This document shows positions 10,195 to 18,949 of a stretch of 64,000 nt of DNA, one piece after another. Position numbers and translations under genes: made by a program. Below the pieces are notes generated by a model that searched no databases, was not told the origin of the DNA, and saw only the letters and a program-made list of their open reading frames with translations. This stretch comes from Rhizobium album (GTDB taxonomy: Bacteria > Pseudomonadota > Alphaproteobacteria > Rhizobiales > Rhizobiaceae). The stretch is from assembly GCF_003122325.1 (NCBI RefSeq), contig NZ_QFBC01000010.1, forward strand, positions 152,143 to 216,142. Direction: 5' to 3'. The number at the start of each line of letters is the position of its first letter. Positions within the stretch are counted from its first letter, which is position 1.

Positions 10195-10539
10195 TCAGTC
10201 GAGAGCGGCGATGACGACGAACTCGACCTTGTAGTCCGGGGTCGCCAGGGCGGCCTGGCTGGTGGCGCGGGCCGGCGTGTTCTTCGGGTCGACCCAAGCT
10301 TCCCAGACGGCGTTCATTTCGCCGAAGGTGGAGATGTCGGAGAGATAGATGATCGTCTGCAGGATCTTCGACTTGTTGGTGCCGGCGGCGGCCAGCAGAC
10401 GATCGACTTCGGCCAGCGCCGACTTCGACTGCTCGGTGACGCTCACACCTTCACCGACCTGGCCTGCCAGGTACACGGTGTTGCCGTGGACGACAGCGCC
10501 GCTCATGCGCGGACCGGGCTCGATACGGGTAATGCTCAT
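10195..10539 (-). CDS. RidA family reactive-intermediate deaminase
   Basis: This small 114-residue member of the RidA/YjgF/UK114 group hydrolyses reactive enamine/imine intermediates made by PLP enzymes. It shows the usual opening (MSITRIEPGPRMSGAVVHGNTVYLAGQV), KILQTIIYLSDI and the C-terminal PARATSQAALATPDYKVEFVVIA segment. In that segment the canonical RidA arginine (Arg105 in E. coli) appears to be the R of ARAT. A GGGAG ribosome site sits just before ATG 10539. An in-frame ATG slightly upstream is less likely. The rhodanese-like gene lies 104 bases upstream on the same strand. Confidence 0.88.
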   Translation of the reverse strand: MSITRIEPGPRMSGAVVHGNTVYLAGQVGEGVSVTEQSKSALAEVDRLLAAAGTNKSKILQTIIYLSDISTFGEMNAVWEAWVDPKNTPARATSQAALATPDYKVEFVVIAALD

Positions 10540-10576
10540 AGAAAACTCCCTCATGTTTGGAAATCGAAAGAAAGGG

Positions 10577-10595
10577 CCTGCGTCATGAACGCAGG
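10577..10595 (-). terminator. Short hairpin between the rhodanese-like gene and ridA
   Basis: A perfect 7-bp stem (CCTGCGT/ACGCAGG, five-base loop) is followed on the minus strand by CCCTTTCTTTC, a weak pyrimidine tail. It may partly terminate or stabilise the upstream transcript. Confidence 0.35.
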
Positions 10596-10643
10596 TCCAA
10601 GAAGGCCAGCCCGCGACCGCAGGCCGGTAATCCTGAACGCCTG

Positions 10644-10982
10644 TCAGGCGCGGATATGCAGGGTCTGCTGGTAGACGGCGGTCGAGCGCGCGCCCGAACG
10701 GCAATAACCGAGCATCGGACGGGGAAACTCGTCGAGCGCATCGACCATGGCGGTGACGGCATCGGCGGTCACGCCCGCCGGACCGACCGGGATGTGTTTG
10801 ATGTCGAGGCCGAGTTCTCCGGCGCGAGCGGCGATGTCTTCGAAACGCGGCTGGTCCGGAGCCTCGAAGTCCGGGCGATGGCAGACGATCGACTTGAAGC
10901 CGAGTGCCTTGATCTCGTCGAGATCCTCTACCCCGATCTGGCCGGTGACCGAGTATTCGTCGTTGATCTCACGAATGTCCAT
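10644..10982 (-). CDS. TIGR01244/DUF442 family sulfur-transferase/phosphatase-like protein
   Basis: This is a 112-residue single-domain protein with a rhodanese/dual-specificity-phosphatase fold. The active loop is CRSGARST (Cys94), a six-residue rhodanese-type loop. The family is the one found as the N-terminal domain of beta-lactamase-hydrolase-like proteins (Blh) in rhizobia and Agrobacterium, where it is linked to sulfide handling. Here it stands alone without the hydrolase domain. A GAGGAGAAC ribosome site precedes the ATG. Its physiological role is unproven; the persulfide-transfer role is by family. Confidence 0.8.
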   Translation of the reverse strand: MDIREINDEYSVTGQIGVEDLDEIKALGFKSIVCHRPDFEAPDQPRFEDIAARAGELGLDIKHIPVGPAGVTADAVTAMVDALDEFPRPMLGYCRSGARSTAVYQQTLHIRA

Positions 10983-11061
10983 GGCGTTCTCCTCGATTGA
11001 AATCCAAGGATGATCTACGCTGTGGCAAAGGCAGCGTCAATTCAACGGCGTTCCAAACTTC

Positions 11062-11895
11062 TCAAACAAAGGAAAAACGCAATCCGTAGCTCCGGCTTTC
11101 GCCGGGTGCGATTTCCGTCAGTTCTCCCGACCGGCCGAGTTCGGCGCGGCCGACAAATCGATGCGAGCAGGGTTCGATGCCGAGCACATGCGCCGGCGCC
11201 GCCTGGTTGCGCCAGATCTGCAGGAACGGCAGCGTATCGGTGCGGAACGCCACCCGCAGCGACAGGCCGCCGAGCGAGGCCATCGGGCCGAGCACCAGTT
11301 CCGCCCATTCGGGACCCTCGGCCGGCACGCAGAAAACGCCGCCGGGGTCCTTGCCGAAGGTCCAGGGGAAGCCGCCGCCCTCCAGCATGACGCCGGACAG
11401 CCGGACATCGCCATCGAACAGTCGGGCGCCGATGTTCATGTGGTACATCAACATCGGCGGAAACGGTGCATCGCCGGTGTTGACGATCCGGTCGTCGAGC
11501 TGCACCTCGCCGGTCTTGCCGTCGATGAACCAGCGCCGCTCCAGCCGCGCCGGGCCGCCCTCGGTCATGCGCACGTCGACGACGGCATGGCATTCCGCGT
11601 CGCCGTTTTCGCCGGTGTTCGAAAGGATGGTCGCGGGATGGGCAGAAAAGGCGCCGTGCAGCGGATATTTGCGGCCCGCCGCATCGCCCTCGATTGGTTC
11701 GGGATGCCGCAGGTGATCCGGCCCGCAGGTAAAGAGGAAGCCTTCGAGCGAATGGTCGATGCGCGGATCGCCGTCGTCGGGAATGGCCCGTCCGGGCGCC
11801 AGGTTTTCGCCGCCGACGATGCACGCGCCGATATCGAGCACCGAACCCGAGTCGAGCGTCAGGCGCGGACCTTTGGCTGCCGAAAATTCGATCAT
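11062..11895 (-). CDS. Aldose-epimerase-like (DUF4432) protein
   Basis: This is a 277-residue all-beta protein with galactose-mutarotase-like features (HPEPIEGDAAGRKYPLHGAFSAHPA in the N-terminal half, MYHMNIG and LPFLQIWRN in the middle, GIEPCSH near the end). It is probably a cytoplasmic sugar-binding or mutarotase-type enzyme; no substrate can be assigned. ATG 11895 has a GGGGAGGA ribosome site. It is a lone gene, 79 bases before the next minus-strand gene downstream and divergent from the L,D-transpeptidase. Confidence 0.75.
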   Translation of the reverse strand: MIEFSAAKGPRLTLDSGSVLDIGACIVGGENLAPGRAIPDDGDPRIDHSLEGFLFTCGPDHLRHPEPIEGDAAGRKYPLHGAFSAHPATILSNTGENGDAECHAVVDVRMTEGGPARLERRWFIDGKTGEVQLDDRIVNTGDAPFPPMLMYHMNIGARLFDGDVRLSGVMLEGGGFPWTFGKDPGGVFCVPAEGPEWAELVLGPMASLGGLSLRVAFRTDTLPFLQIWRNQAAPAHVLGIEPCSHRFVGRAELGRSGELTEIAPGESRSYGLRFSFV

Positions 11896-12293
11896 GATAG
11901 TCCTCCCCTTGCCCGCTGGAGCCGGCATCCCCACCTGGCGTCCGAACAGGGCTCAAAACGCCGTCTCAATCGCATAGTGGCTGCGGTGTCGTTCCGTCAA
12001 TCGCAAAGGATCGCTTTCACCGCCGTTGCACGCTTTGTCGCGGCAGCGGGCGGGCATTGCGAGAATCAGCCATGATGGCCAGATGCGGGATAGAGACATG
12101 CGCCCGAAACCTTCGGATACCGCCTCGCATTTGGATGAGAAGGGCGGGCGGTTGAAGCCATGTGGGCATCGGTCATAAACACGCCCGATTCAAATTTAAT
12201 GGAACGTTCACCACAGATTCATGATTTTCACACTAGGGTCAAATTTGAGGTGTCTGTGACTTTTAAAGCGCTGCGTCGAGGATCGCCAAAACC
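11896..12293. other. Divergent intergenic region without a convincing gene
   Basis: This 398-base region separates the mutarotase-like gene from the L,D-transpeptidase gene. Its right half is AT-rich and contains two similar TCAAATTT stretches (12188-12198 and 12239-12248), which could belong to the promoter of the transpeptidase. I see no RNA gene or coding frame with a ribosome site. Confidence 0.5.
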
Positions 12294-13694
12294 GTGAGAA
12301 ACGTTGTTAGAATTGCTGTATCTGCCGCCACGATGGTTTCGGTCATGGCGATTGCGGCTGCGGACGCGGAAGCCCAGCAGAGATATCGCCGCTACCAGAG
12401 CGAATCCGTGCTGGTCACGCCGGAAGGCTCCATCCTCGACTTTATGCCCGAGGAAAGCGAAGTCATCGTGCGGATCGACAGCCGCGGCCGCCGCGTGCTG
12501 ATCGATCACTACGGCAATCTGGTCGCCACCGAAATGCCGGCCGATCTTTACTTCGCCCGCAACGAACAGCCGCGTTACGAAGACCCCTATCGCGACAACG
12601 ACGACAATGGCGGCTTCGACGGTTTCGATGCCCGCGATCCCAGCACGATCACCGGCACCGTCCCCCGTCACGGCGACGTGACGCGCCTGCCGCTCGAAGA
12701 CCAGTCGCTGCCCGGTTTCGAAAACGACAACGCCGAAGGCCAACTGCGAAACACCGCCCCCACCGACAACCAGGACATCACCTCGCTCGACCCGCAGGCA
12801 AGCCAGCCTGCCATCCAGGATACCGAGCCGGCGATCGTCCTGAAGAACAAGTCGCGCGCCGAAATCACCGCCCTGCAGGTCTTCCTCGACCGCGAAGGCG
12901 CATCGCCGGGCGTGATCGACGGCAAGATGGGCATGAACGTCACCAAGTCGATCCGTGCCTGGGAAAAGATCAGCGGCGAGACGCTCGACCCGAACGATAC
13001 CGAAGCGATCCTCGAACGGCTGCGGCTGTCCGGCGGCATGCCGATCATCAGCTACACGATCACGCCGGCCGACGCCGCCGGGCCGTATGTTGCGGAGATT
13101 CCCGAGGATTATGCCCACAAGGCCCTGCTGCCGCGGCTTTCCTTCACCTCGACGACGGAAATGCTCGCCGAGCGGTTCCACATGGATGAGACCTATCTGA
13201 AGGAACTCAATCCCGGCGTTGACTTCAGCATTCCCGGCACCATCGTCAAGGTGGTCAATCCCGGTGAAGCCCGCACCGGCATCGTCGCCCGCATCGTCGC
13301 CGACAAGGGCCGCAAGCAGGTTCTTGCCTATGGCGAGGCCGGCGAACTGATCGCCGCCTATCCGGCCAGCATCGGCTCGTCCGACACGCCGTCACCCTCC
13401 GGCACCGTGACGGTGGAGCGCATCGCGCTCGATCCCGGCTACACCTACAATCCGAAGATCAACTTCCAGCAGGGCGGCAACGACAAGATCCTCGAAATCC
13501 CGCCGGGGCCGAACGGCCCGGTCGGCACGGTCTGGATCGCGCTGTCGAAACCCACCTACGGCATCCACGGTACGCCGGAACCGTCGAAGATCGGCCGGAC
13601 GCAGAGCCATGGCTGCATCCGCTTGACGAACTGGGATGCGACCGAACTGGCCAAGATGGTCAAGCCGGGCGTCACCGTCGAGTTCATCGACTGA
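12294..13694 (+). CDS. Periplasmic L,D-transpeptidase (YkuD) with peptidoglycan-binding domain
   Basis: This exported protein makes 3-3 peptidoglycan crosslinks or anchors proteins to the wall. A signal peptide covers roughly residues 1-28 (AAADAEAQ). A peptidoglycan-binding-like helical domain follows (ALQVFLDREGASPGVIDGKMGMNVTKSIRAW). A LysM-like segment (LKELNPGVDFSIPGTIVKVV) comes next, then the YkuD domain. The catalytic signature is HGTPEPSKIG then SHGCIRLTN, with the nucleophile Cys in SHGCIR. At 466 residues it is typical of rhizobial paralogs. It starts at GTG with GAGGA upstream. A terminator follows. Confidence 0.9.
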   Translation: MRNVVRIAVSAATMVSVMAIAAADAEAQQRYRRYQSESVLVTPEGSILDFMPEESEVIVRIDSRGRRVLIDHYGNLVATEMPADLYFARNEQPRYEDPYRDNDDNGGFDGFDARDPSTITGTVPRHGDVTRLPLEDQSLPGFENDNAEGQLRNTAPTDNQDITSLDPQASQPAIQDTEPAIVLKNKSRAEITALQVFLDREGASPGVIDGKMGMNVTKSIRAWEKISGETLDPNDTEAILERLRLSGGMPIISYTITPADAAGPYVAEIPEDYAHKALLPRLSFTSTTEMLAERFHMDETYLKELNPGVDFSIPGTIVKVVNPGEARTGIVARIVADKGRKQVLAYGEAGELIAAYPASIGSSDTPSPSGTVTVERIALDPGYTYNPKINFQQGGNDKILEIPPGPNGPVGTVWIALSKPTYGIHGTPEPSKIGRTQSHGCIRLTNWDATELAKMVKPGVTVEFID

Positions 13695-13717
13695 CCGTCA
13701 TCTTTTTGCAGGCATGG

Positions 13718-13755
13718 AAAAGCCCTCCGGAAACGACGTCCGGAGGGCTTTCATT
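13718..13755. terminator. Bidirectional terminator after the L,D-transpeptidase gene
   Basis: AAAGCCCTCCG (13719-13729) pairs with CGGAGGGCTTT (13741-13751) and is extended by two further pairs. T-rich sequence follows on the plus strand (CATTTT). It separates the convergent transpeptidase and parA-like genes. Confidence 0.8.
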
Positions 13756-13778
13756 TTACGCACGACGAAAGCGGGATT

Positions 13779-14483
13779 TCAGGCTGCGTCGGAGAGGCGG
13801 CGGAATGTCGGGCGACCGCGGCGCAGCGGAACGTAGCGCGTGACTTCGTCGGCGAACTGCCGGGCATTTTCCATGGCCTTGTCGAGATTGCTGACCTTCG
13901 CCGGGTCCATGCCCGTCAGCGTGCCGCCACAATCGAAGATGTCACGGAAGGCGGAGCGTTCGATGATCGGCGTGCCGAGCACGTGCACCTGGCGCTCGGC
14001 GAGCAGCATCTTCACCGAGAGAAGCGCGCGCGTCGTGACGAGCGAATTGACCCGGGTCAAGACCACCGAATGCGGGATCTCGATACCGGCCTTGTCGGAG
14101 AGGTATTTCAGCAGTTCCAAAACCTGCGCGCCGCCGCGCGCATCCATGGCGCAGCCCTGGATCGGGATCAGCACATGGTCGGAAAGGCCGAGCGCGGTGG
14201 CAAGCAGGGGATTGCGGGTGCCGGGCAGATCGATGATGAAACAATCGGTCCGGTCCTGGTTTTCCGTGATGTGCTGCTGGATCGACGCCATGGTGACGTA
14301 GGAGATCACCGAAAGGTTCGGAATGGTGCCGGAAATATCGTGCCAACGCGAAATCCAGTGCTGCGGATCGGCATCAAGGATGGTGATCCGATATCCCTGG
14401 CGGGCAAGCTCGGTTGCAAGGATAAGCACCGCAGTGGTTTTGCCGGCGCCGCCCTTTGTGTTGGCAAATGTAATGACTGGCAT
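13779..14483 (-). CDS. Orphan ParA/VirC1-like P-loop ATPase
   Basis: This 234-residue member of the ParA/MinD superfamily has a deviant Walker A KGGAGKTT (10-17), DADPQ and FIIDLPGTRNPL. It carries no N-terminal HTH, and no parB partner or centromere-like repeat lies nearby. Length and layout resemble VirC1 and the stand-alone ParA ATPases of rhizobial chromosomes, which position macromolecules rather than segregate plasmids. ATG 14483 is chosen because the Walker A sits at its usual place near the N-terminus. The cargo is unknown. Confidence 0.75.
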   Translation of the reverse strand: MPVITFANTKGGAGKTTAVLILATELARQGYRITILDADPQHWISRWHDISGTIPNLSVISYVTMASIQQHITENQDRTDCFIIDLPGTRNPLLATALGLSDHVLIPIQGCAMDARGGAQVLELLKYLSDKAGIEIPHSVVLTRVNSLVTTRALLSVKMLLAERQVHVLGTPIIERSAFRDIFDCGGTLTGMDPAKVSNLDKAMENARQFADEVTRYVPLRRGRPTFRRLSDAA

Positions 14484-14640
14484 GTTCGATCCTTGATGTG
14501 GCAGAGCAGTGCATCGCTCTGAATCAGCACCTCGGAAGAGCATGGTGCGTTTCGTACATCTTTTCCAAATATGGTTAATGAAGTGGAAATTCCCGGACCG
14601 GTTTTATCATCACAATTTCTTGGGTCGCCTTGATACGGCA

Positions 14641-14674
14641 AGAAAAAAGCCCGGAAACTCAAGAGCTTCCGGGC
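14641..14674 (-). terminator. Rho-independent terminator of the amine/alcohol operon
   Basis: On the minus strand, GCCCGGAA and TTCCGGGC pair around a short loop and run into TTTTTTCTTG. It lies about 30 bases past the iron-ADH stop and marks the end of the operon that begins at 21397. Confidence 0.85.
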
Positions 14675-14701
14675 CGGGTTTGTTGCAGGATCGAAGGATC
14701 T

Positions 14702-15853
14702 TCAGAAGCAGTCCAGGAAAAGCTGCCTGGTGTTTTCCGCCGTCATCTTGACCGGGTTGCCGCCGACGCTCGGATCTTCCAGCGCCATGGCGGTCAGCTC
14801 GTCGATACGATCCGGCTTGATGCCCATCGCCGTCAGGTTGTCCGGCACGCCGAGTTCCGAACGCAACGACAGGACGAAATCGTAGAAGCCGTCGAAACCG
14901 CCCGCGATGCCGAGATAGGCGGCGGCCCGTTCGATCCGGCTTTCGATTTCCGGACGGTTGAAGCGCAGCACCGGCGGCATGACGACGGCATTGGTCATTC
15001 CGTGGTGGGTGTTGTAGACCGCGCCGATCGGGTGCGACAGCGCATGGATGGCGCCGAGCCCCTTCTGGAAGGCGACGGCACCCATGGCAGCCGCCGACAT
15101 CATGTTGGCGCGGGCTTCGAGATCCGTGCCTTCCTTATAGGCGCGCGGCAGGAATTCCTTCACCAGCCGCATGCCTTCCAGCGCGATGCCGGCCGACATC
15201 GGGTGGTAGAAGGGCGAGCAATAGGCTTCCAGGCAATGGGCGAAGGCGTCCATGCCGGTGCCGGCGGTGATCATCTTCGGCATGCCGACCGTCAGCTCCG
15301 GATCGGCGATGACGACGCCCGGCAGGAACTTCGGATGGAAGATGATCTTCTTGACGTGGGTTTGCGAGTTGGTGATGACGCTGGCGCGGCCGACTTCCGA
15401 GCCGGTGCCGGCCGTCGTCGGCACGGCAACGATCGGCGCAATGCCCTCGACGTTCGCCCGCGTCCACCAGTCGCCGATATCCTCGAAATCCCAGACTGGC
15501 CGCGTCTGGCCGGCCATGAAGGCGACGCACTTGCCGAGATCGAGGCCGGAACCGCCGCCGAAGGCGACGACGCCGTCATGGCCGCCGTCCTTGAACGCCT
15601 TGATGCCGGCGTCGAGGTTTTTCTCGTTCGGGTTCGGATCGACGTCGGCGAAGATCGCCCGGCCGAGACCGGCTTCCTCCAGCACGTCGAGCGCCGTCTT
15701 GGTGATCGCCATCGACGCCAGGCCGCGGTCGGTGACCAGCAGCGGTTTCTTCATGCCGAGGCTCTTGCAGGCGTCGGCGAGTTCCTTGATGCGGCCGCGT
15801 CCGAGCTTGAAAGCGTTCGGATAGCTCCAGTTGGCGGAAATGTTGAGGCTCAT
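14702..15853 (-). CDS. Iron-containing alcohol dehydrogenase
   Basis: This 383-residue group III NAD(P)-dependent alcohol dehydrogenase has a nucleotide-binding GGGSGLDLGK segment and AVPTTAGTGSEV. Its metal-binding region includes GTGMDAFAHCLEAY, HALSHPIGAVYNTHHG and the conserved histidines. Its ATG overlaps the stop of the aldehyde dehydrogenase gene by four bases, so translation is coupled. As the last gene of the permease/GS-like/ALDH operon it may oxidise the alcohol group of an amino alcohol (or its gamma-glutamyl amide) to the aldehyde handled by the neighbouring enzyme. The substrate is inference. Confidence 0.9.
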   Translation of the reverse strand: MSLNISANWSYPNAFKLGRGRIKELADACKSLGMKKPLLVTDRGLASMAITKTALDVLEEAGLGRAIFADVDPNPNEKNLDAGIKAFKDGGHDGVVAFGGGSGLDLGKCVAFMAGQTRPVWDFEDIGDWWTRANVEGIAPIVAVPTTAGTGSEVGRASVITNSQTHVKKIIFHPKFLPGVVIADPELTVGMPKMITAGTGMDAFAHCLEAYCSPFYHPMSAGIALEGMRLVKEFLPRAYKEGTDLEARANMMSAAAMGAVAFQKGLGAIHALSHPIGAVYNTHHGMTNAVVMPPVLRFNRPEIESRIERAAAYLGIAGGFDGFYDFVLSLRSELGVPDNLTAMGIKPDRIDELTAMALEDPSVGGNPVKMTAENTRQLFLDCF

Positions 15854-17235
15854 GCGGTCACCTTCTTGAGATGATAGGATTTCGGGCGGGTCAGGTTCTG
15901 GAAGCCGAGCACGGAGAGCGAGCCGCCGCGGCCGGTTTCCTTGCAGCCGGTCCAGACCAGCGCCGGGTCGAGATAGTCGGCGCGGTTCATGAACACGGTG
16001 CCGGTTTCGATATCGCGGCCGATGCGGGCGGCGCGCTCCGGATCCTTGGTCCACAGCGAGGCGGTGAGGCCGTACTTGCTGTCGTTCATCAGATCGAGCG
16101 CTTCGGCATCCGACTTGACCTTCATGATGCCGACGGCAGGTCCGAAGGTTTCTTCGCGCATGAACTCCATGGAATGGTCGACATCGACGAGAACCTGCGG
16201 TGCCAGGTAGGCACCACCGTCGTCGGCCGGGAAGAGTTTCGGATCGACCAGGGCCTTGGCGCCCTTGGCGACGGCATCGGCGATCTGTTCGCGCACCACC
16301 TTGGCGAAACGCTTGTTGGCCATCGGCCCCAGCGTCGTCTCGGCGTCGAGCGGATTGCCGAGCTTGTAGTTCGAAACCCAGGCGACCGACTTTTCCACGA
16401 AGGCATCGTAAAGCGATTCGTGTACATAGATGCGCTCGATGCCGCAGCAGCACTGTCCGGAATTGAAGGTCGCGCCGTCCATCAGCGTGTCGACGGCGGC
16501 GTCGAGATCGGCATCCTCCATCACGTAACCCGGGTCCTTGCCGCCGAGCTCGAGGCCGAGGCCGGCGAAGGTGCCGGCGGCAGCCCGCTCGATCGATCGG
16601 CCACCCTCCACCGAACCGGTGAAGTTGATGAAGTTGAAGTTGCCGGCAGCGATCAGCGCCGAGGTCGTCTGGTGGTCGAGGAAGAGGTTGACGAAGACGT
16701 CGTCCGGCACGCCGGCCTCGACAAAGGCGCGCACCATGCGTTCGCCGACGAGCAGCGTCTGGCTGGCATGCTTGATGACGACGGTATTGCCGGCCATCAG
16801 CGCCGGCGCCACCGTGTTGATCGCCGTCATGTAGGGATAGTTCCACGGCGCGATGACGAAGACGACGCCGTGCGGCTCGCGTTCGATGCGGCGTTCGAAG
16901 CGGTCGCTTTCTTCAATGATCAGCGGCTTCAGGGCATCGGCGGCAATCGAGGCGACGTAGTTGGACCGCTCGTTGAAACCGCGGAATTCACCGCCGTACT
17001 TGATCGGCCGGCCCATCTGCCAGGCGATCTCCGGCACCACCTCGTCGACCATCTCGTTGAGGCGGGCAACGCCCTTCAGCACCAGCTGGACGCGTTCTTC
17101 GAGCGGCCGCCTTGCCCAGCCCTTCTGCGCCTTGCGCGCCCGGGCCACCGCAGCGGTCGCCACATCCAGCGACACGGCTTCCCGTTCGGCGTAAACCTCC
17201 CCGTTCACGGGGGAAATGCATTGGATCATTGTCAT
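15850..17235 (-). CDS. NAD(P)-dependent aldehyde dehydrogenase
   Basis: This 461-residue ALDH superfamily member shows the cofactor segment FVIAPWNYPYMTAINTVAPALMAGNTVVIKHA, the general-base region LELGGKDPGYV and the nucleophile Cys in NSGQCCCGIERIYV. It is somewhat shorter than the usual 480-500. It is coupled to the Fe-ADH downstream and is separated from the GS-like gene upstream by a repeat element. In context it probably oxidises an aminoaldehyde or gamma-glutamyl-aminoaldehyde, analogous to PuuC, but specificity cannot be read. Confidence 0.9.
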   Translation of the reverse strand: MTMIQCISPVNGEVYAEREAVSLDVATAAVARARKAQKGWARRPLEERVQLVLKGVARLNEMVDEVVPEIAWQMGRPIKYGGEFRGFNERSNYVASIAADALKPLIIEESDRFERRIEREPHGVVFVIAPWNYPYMTAINTVAPALMAGNTVVIKHASQTLLVGERMVRAFVEAGVPDDVFVNLFLDHQTTSALIAAGNFNFINFTGSVEGGRSIERAAAGTFAGLGLELGGKDPGYVMEDADLDAAVDTLMDGATFNSGQCCCGIERIYVHESLYDAFVEKSVAWVSNYKLGNPLDAETTLGPMANKRFAKVVREQIADAVAKGAKALVDPKLFPADDGGAYLAPQVLVDVDHSMEFMREETFGPAVGIMKVKSDAEALDLMNDSKYGLTASLWTKDPERAARIGRDIETGTVFMNRADYLDPALVWTGCKETGRGGSLSVLGFQNLTRPKSYHLKKVTA

Positions 17236-17280
17236 GATCTGTTCCTGTTCTCGTCTTCAAATTCTTGCGGGCCGTGAGAG

Positions 17281-17420
17281 CCCCTCATCCGCCTGCGTCC
17301 TGCGGACCCTTCCCGCCGCAAGCGGGCGAAGGGGATATGCCGCACCGCTTTGCCAAGCTCGACGTTGCGTGTGGCAAGTCCCCTCTCCCCGCCTATGGGG
17401 AGAGGGTTAGGGTGAGGGGC
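17281..17420. repeat. Rhizobial intergenic mosaic element (RIME-like)
   Basis: The block opens with CCCCTCATCCGCCTGCG and closes with GGGTGAGGGGC. Inside are two hairpins (CCCGC/GCGGG and CCTCTCCCC/GGGGAGAGG). Similar blocks occur at 30967-31140 and 36436-36618. This one lies between the GS-like and ALDH genes of one operon. Confidence 0.75.
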
Positions 17421-17446
17421 AGTCCAAGCCTAAAACCACGAATGCC

Positions 17447-18811
17447 TTACGCCCTTTCGAAGCCGCGCGCCACTTCCCAATCGGTGATGCGACGATCGTA
17501 CTCTTCCTGCTCCCATTCGGCGGCACGGGTATAATGGTCGATGACATCGTCGCCGAAGGCGTCGCGCAGCATCTTCGATTCCGTCATCGCCCTGGTGGCG
17601 TCGCGCAGCGTGCGCGGGATCTCGCGCACACCCTTGCCGCCATAAGCGTCGCCGACGAAAGCCGGTTCCAGTTCCAGCTTGTTCTGGATGCCGTCGATGC
17701 CGGCGGCGATCAGCGCCGCCATGGCGAGATAGGGGTTGAGGTCGGAACCGCCGACGCGGCATTCGACGCGGATCGCCTTGGTGTCCTCGCCGCAGAGGCG
17801 GTAACCGGCGGTTCGGTTGTCCTTGCTCCAGACAGCCTTGGTCGGCGCGAAGGTGCCGGCCATGAAGCGCTTGTAGGAGTTGATGTAGGGCGCCAGGAAA
17901 TAGGTGATCTCGCTGGCATGCGACAGAAGGCCGGCCATGTATTGCTGCATGGCTTCCGACATGCCGTGCTGGCCCTTCTCGTCGAAGAACAGCGGCGTCT
18001 TGCCGTCGGCGCTCCACAACGACTGGTGGATGTGCGAGGAACTGCCGGCGGCATTGTAATGCCACTTCGCCAGGAAGGTGATCGCCTTGCCCTTCAGGAA
18101 GGCGATTTCCTTGCAGCCGTTCTTGATGATGACGTGCCGGTCGGCCATGGTCAGCGCGTCGGCGTAGCGGACGTTGATTTCCTCCTGGCCGGCCGAAGCC
18201 TCACCCTTGGAGTTTTCCACCGGAATGTCGGCGCCCTGCAGACCCTTGCGGATGGCGCGCATGACATCCTCTTCCTTGGTGGTCTGGAAGATGTGGTAGT
18301 CTTCATTATAGGCGCTGGCGAGCTTGAGGTCGCGGTAGCCGGAGGCCTGCGCCGCTTCGTAGCTCTGGTCGAAGAGGAAAAACTCCAGCTCGGTGGCCAT
18401 GAAGGCCTTCATGCCGAGCGATTCCAGCCGCTTCACCTGCTTCTTGAGGATGGCGCGCGGCGAATGCGGCACTTCTTCATGGGTGTGATGATCAAGCATG
18501 TCGCACAGCACCAGCGCCGTGCCTTCCAGCCAGGGAATGCGGCGCAGCGTCGATAGGTCAGGCTTCATCGTATAATCGCCGTAACCCTTTTCCCAGCTCG
18601 TCGCCTTGTAGCCGGAAACCGTCTCCATCTCCATATCGGTCGCCAGCAGGTAGTTGCAGCTGTGGGTTTCCTTATAGGCGCCCTCGACGAAAAACTCCGC
18701 CTGGAAGCGTTTGCCCATCAGACGACCCTGCATGTCGACCTGGCAAGCCAGAACGGTGTCGATGCGCCCTTCGGCGACATCCTTCTTCAGTTCGTCGAAC
18801 GTATAGGTCAT
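17447..18811 (-). CDS. Glutamine-synthetase-family gamma-glutamyl-amine ligase
   Basis: This 454-residue protein has the type I glutamine synthetase fold: an N-terminal beta-grasp, then the catalytic domain with MATELEFFLF, GQEEINVRYADAL, AGSSSHIHQSL and VECRVGGSDLNPYLA. The PuuA/IpuC branch of this family ligates glutamate to polyamines or amino alcohols. Neighbouring permease, ALDH, ADH and amidohydrolase genes argue for such a catabolic role rather than nitrogen assimilation. Two hairpins lie in the 138-base gap upstream. A methylamine-type gamma-glutamylmethylamide synthetase is an alternative. The true amine is unknown. Confidence 0.85.
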   Translation of the reverse strand: MTYTFDELKKDVAEGRIDTVLACQVDMQGRLMGKRFQAEFFVEGAYKETHSCNYLLATDMEMETVSGYKATSWEKGYGDYTMKPDLSTLRRIPWLEGTALVLCDMLDHHTHEEVPHSPRAILKKQVKRLESLGMKAFMATELEFFLFDQSYEAAQASGYRDLKLASAYNEDYHIFQTTKEEDVMRAIRKGLQGADIPVENSKGEASAGQEEINVRYADALTMADRHVIIKNGCKEIAFLKGKAITFLAKWHYNAAGSSSHIHQSLWSADGKTPLFFDEKGQHGMSEAMQQYMAGLLSHASEITYFLAPYINSYKRFMAGTFAPTKAVWSKDNRTAGYRLCGEDTKAIRVECRVGGSDLNPYLAMAALIAAGIDGIQNKLELEPAFVGDAYGGKGVREIPRTLRDATRAMTESKMLRDAFGDDVIDHYTRAAEWEQEEYDRRITDWEVARGFERA

Positions 18812-18829
18812 GGTCTATCCCTCTCGAGG

Positions 18830-18920
18830 TCGAAGGGTTCCAGCCCTTCGATCCTGTGTTTTCTTGCAGCGTCGTGCAGTCGGCGCAGAATGAATTGCGG
18901 GAGGCCGCCGGAAAGGCGGC
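18830..18920 (-). other. Two intercistronic hairpins between permease and GS-like genes
   Basis: TCGAAGGG/CCCTTCGA (18830-18851) sits just before the GS-like ribosome site, and GCCGCC/GGCGGC (18904-18920) lies closer to the permease stop. Neither has a clear T-run on the minus strand, so they look like transcript-stability or attenuation elements rather than full terminators. Confidence 0.45.
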
Positions 18921-18949
18921 TCCCCTTGTCTCACATGCAGTGAAGCGTC

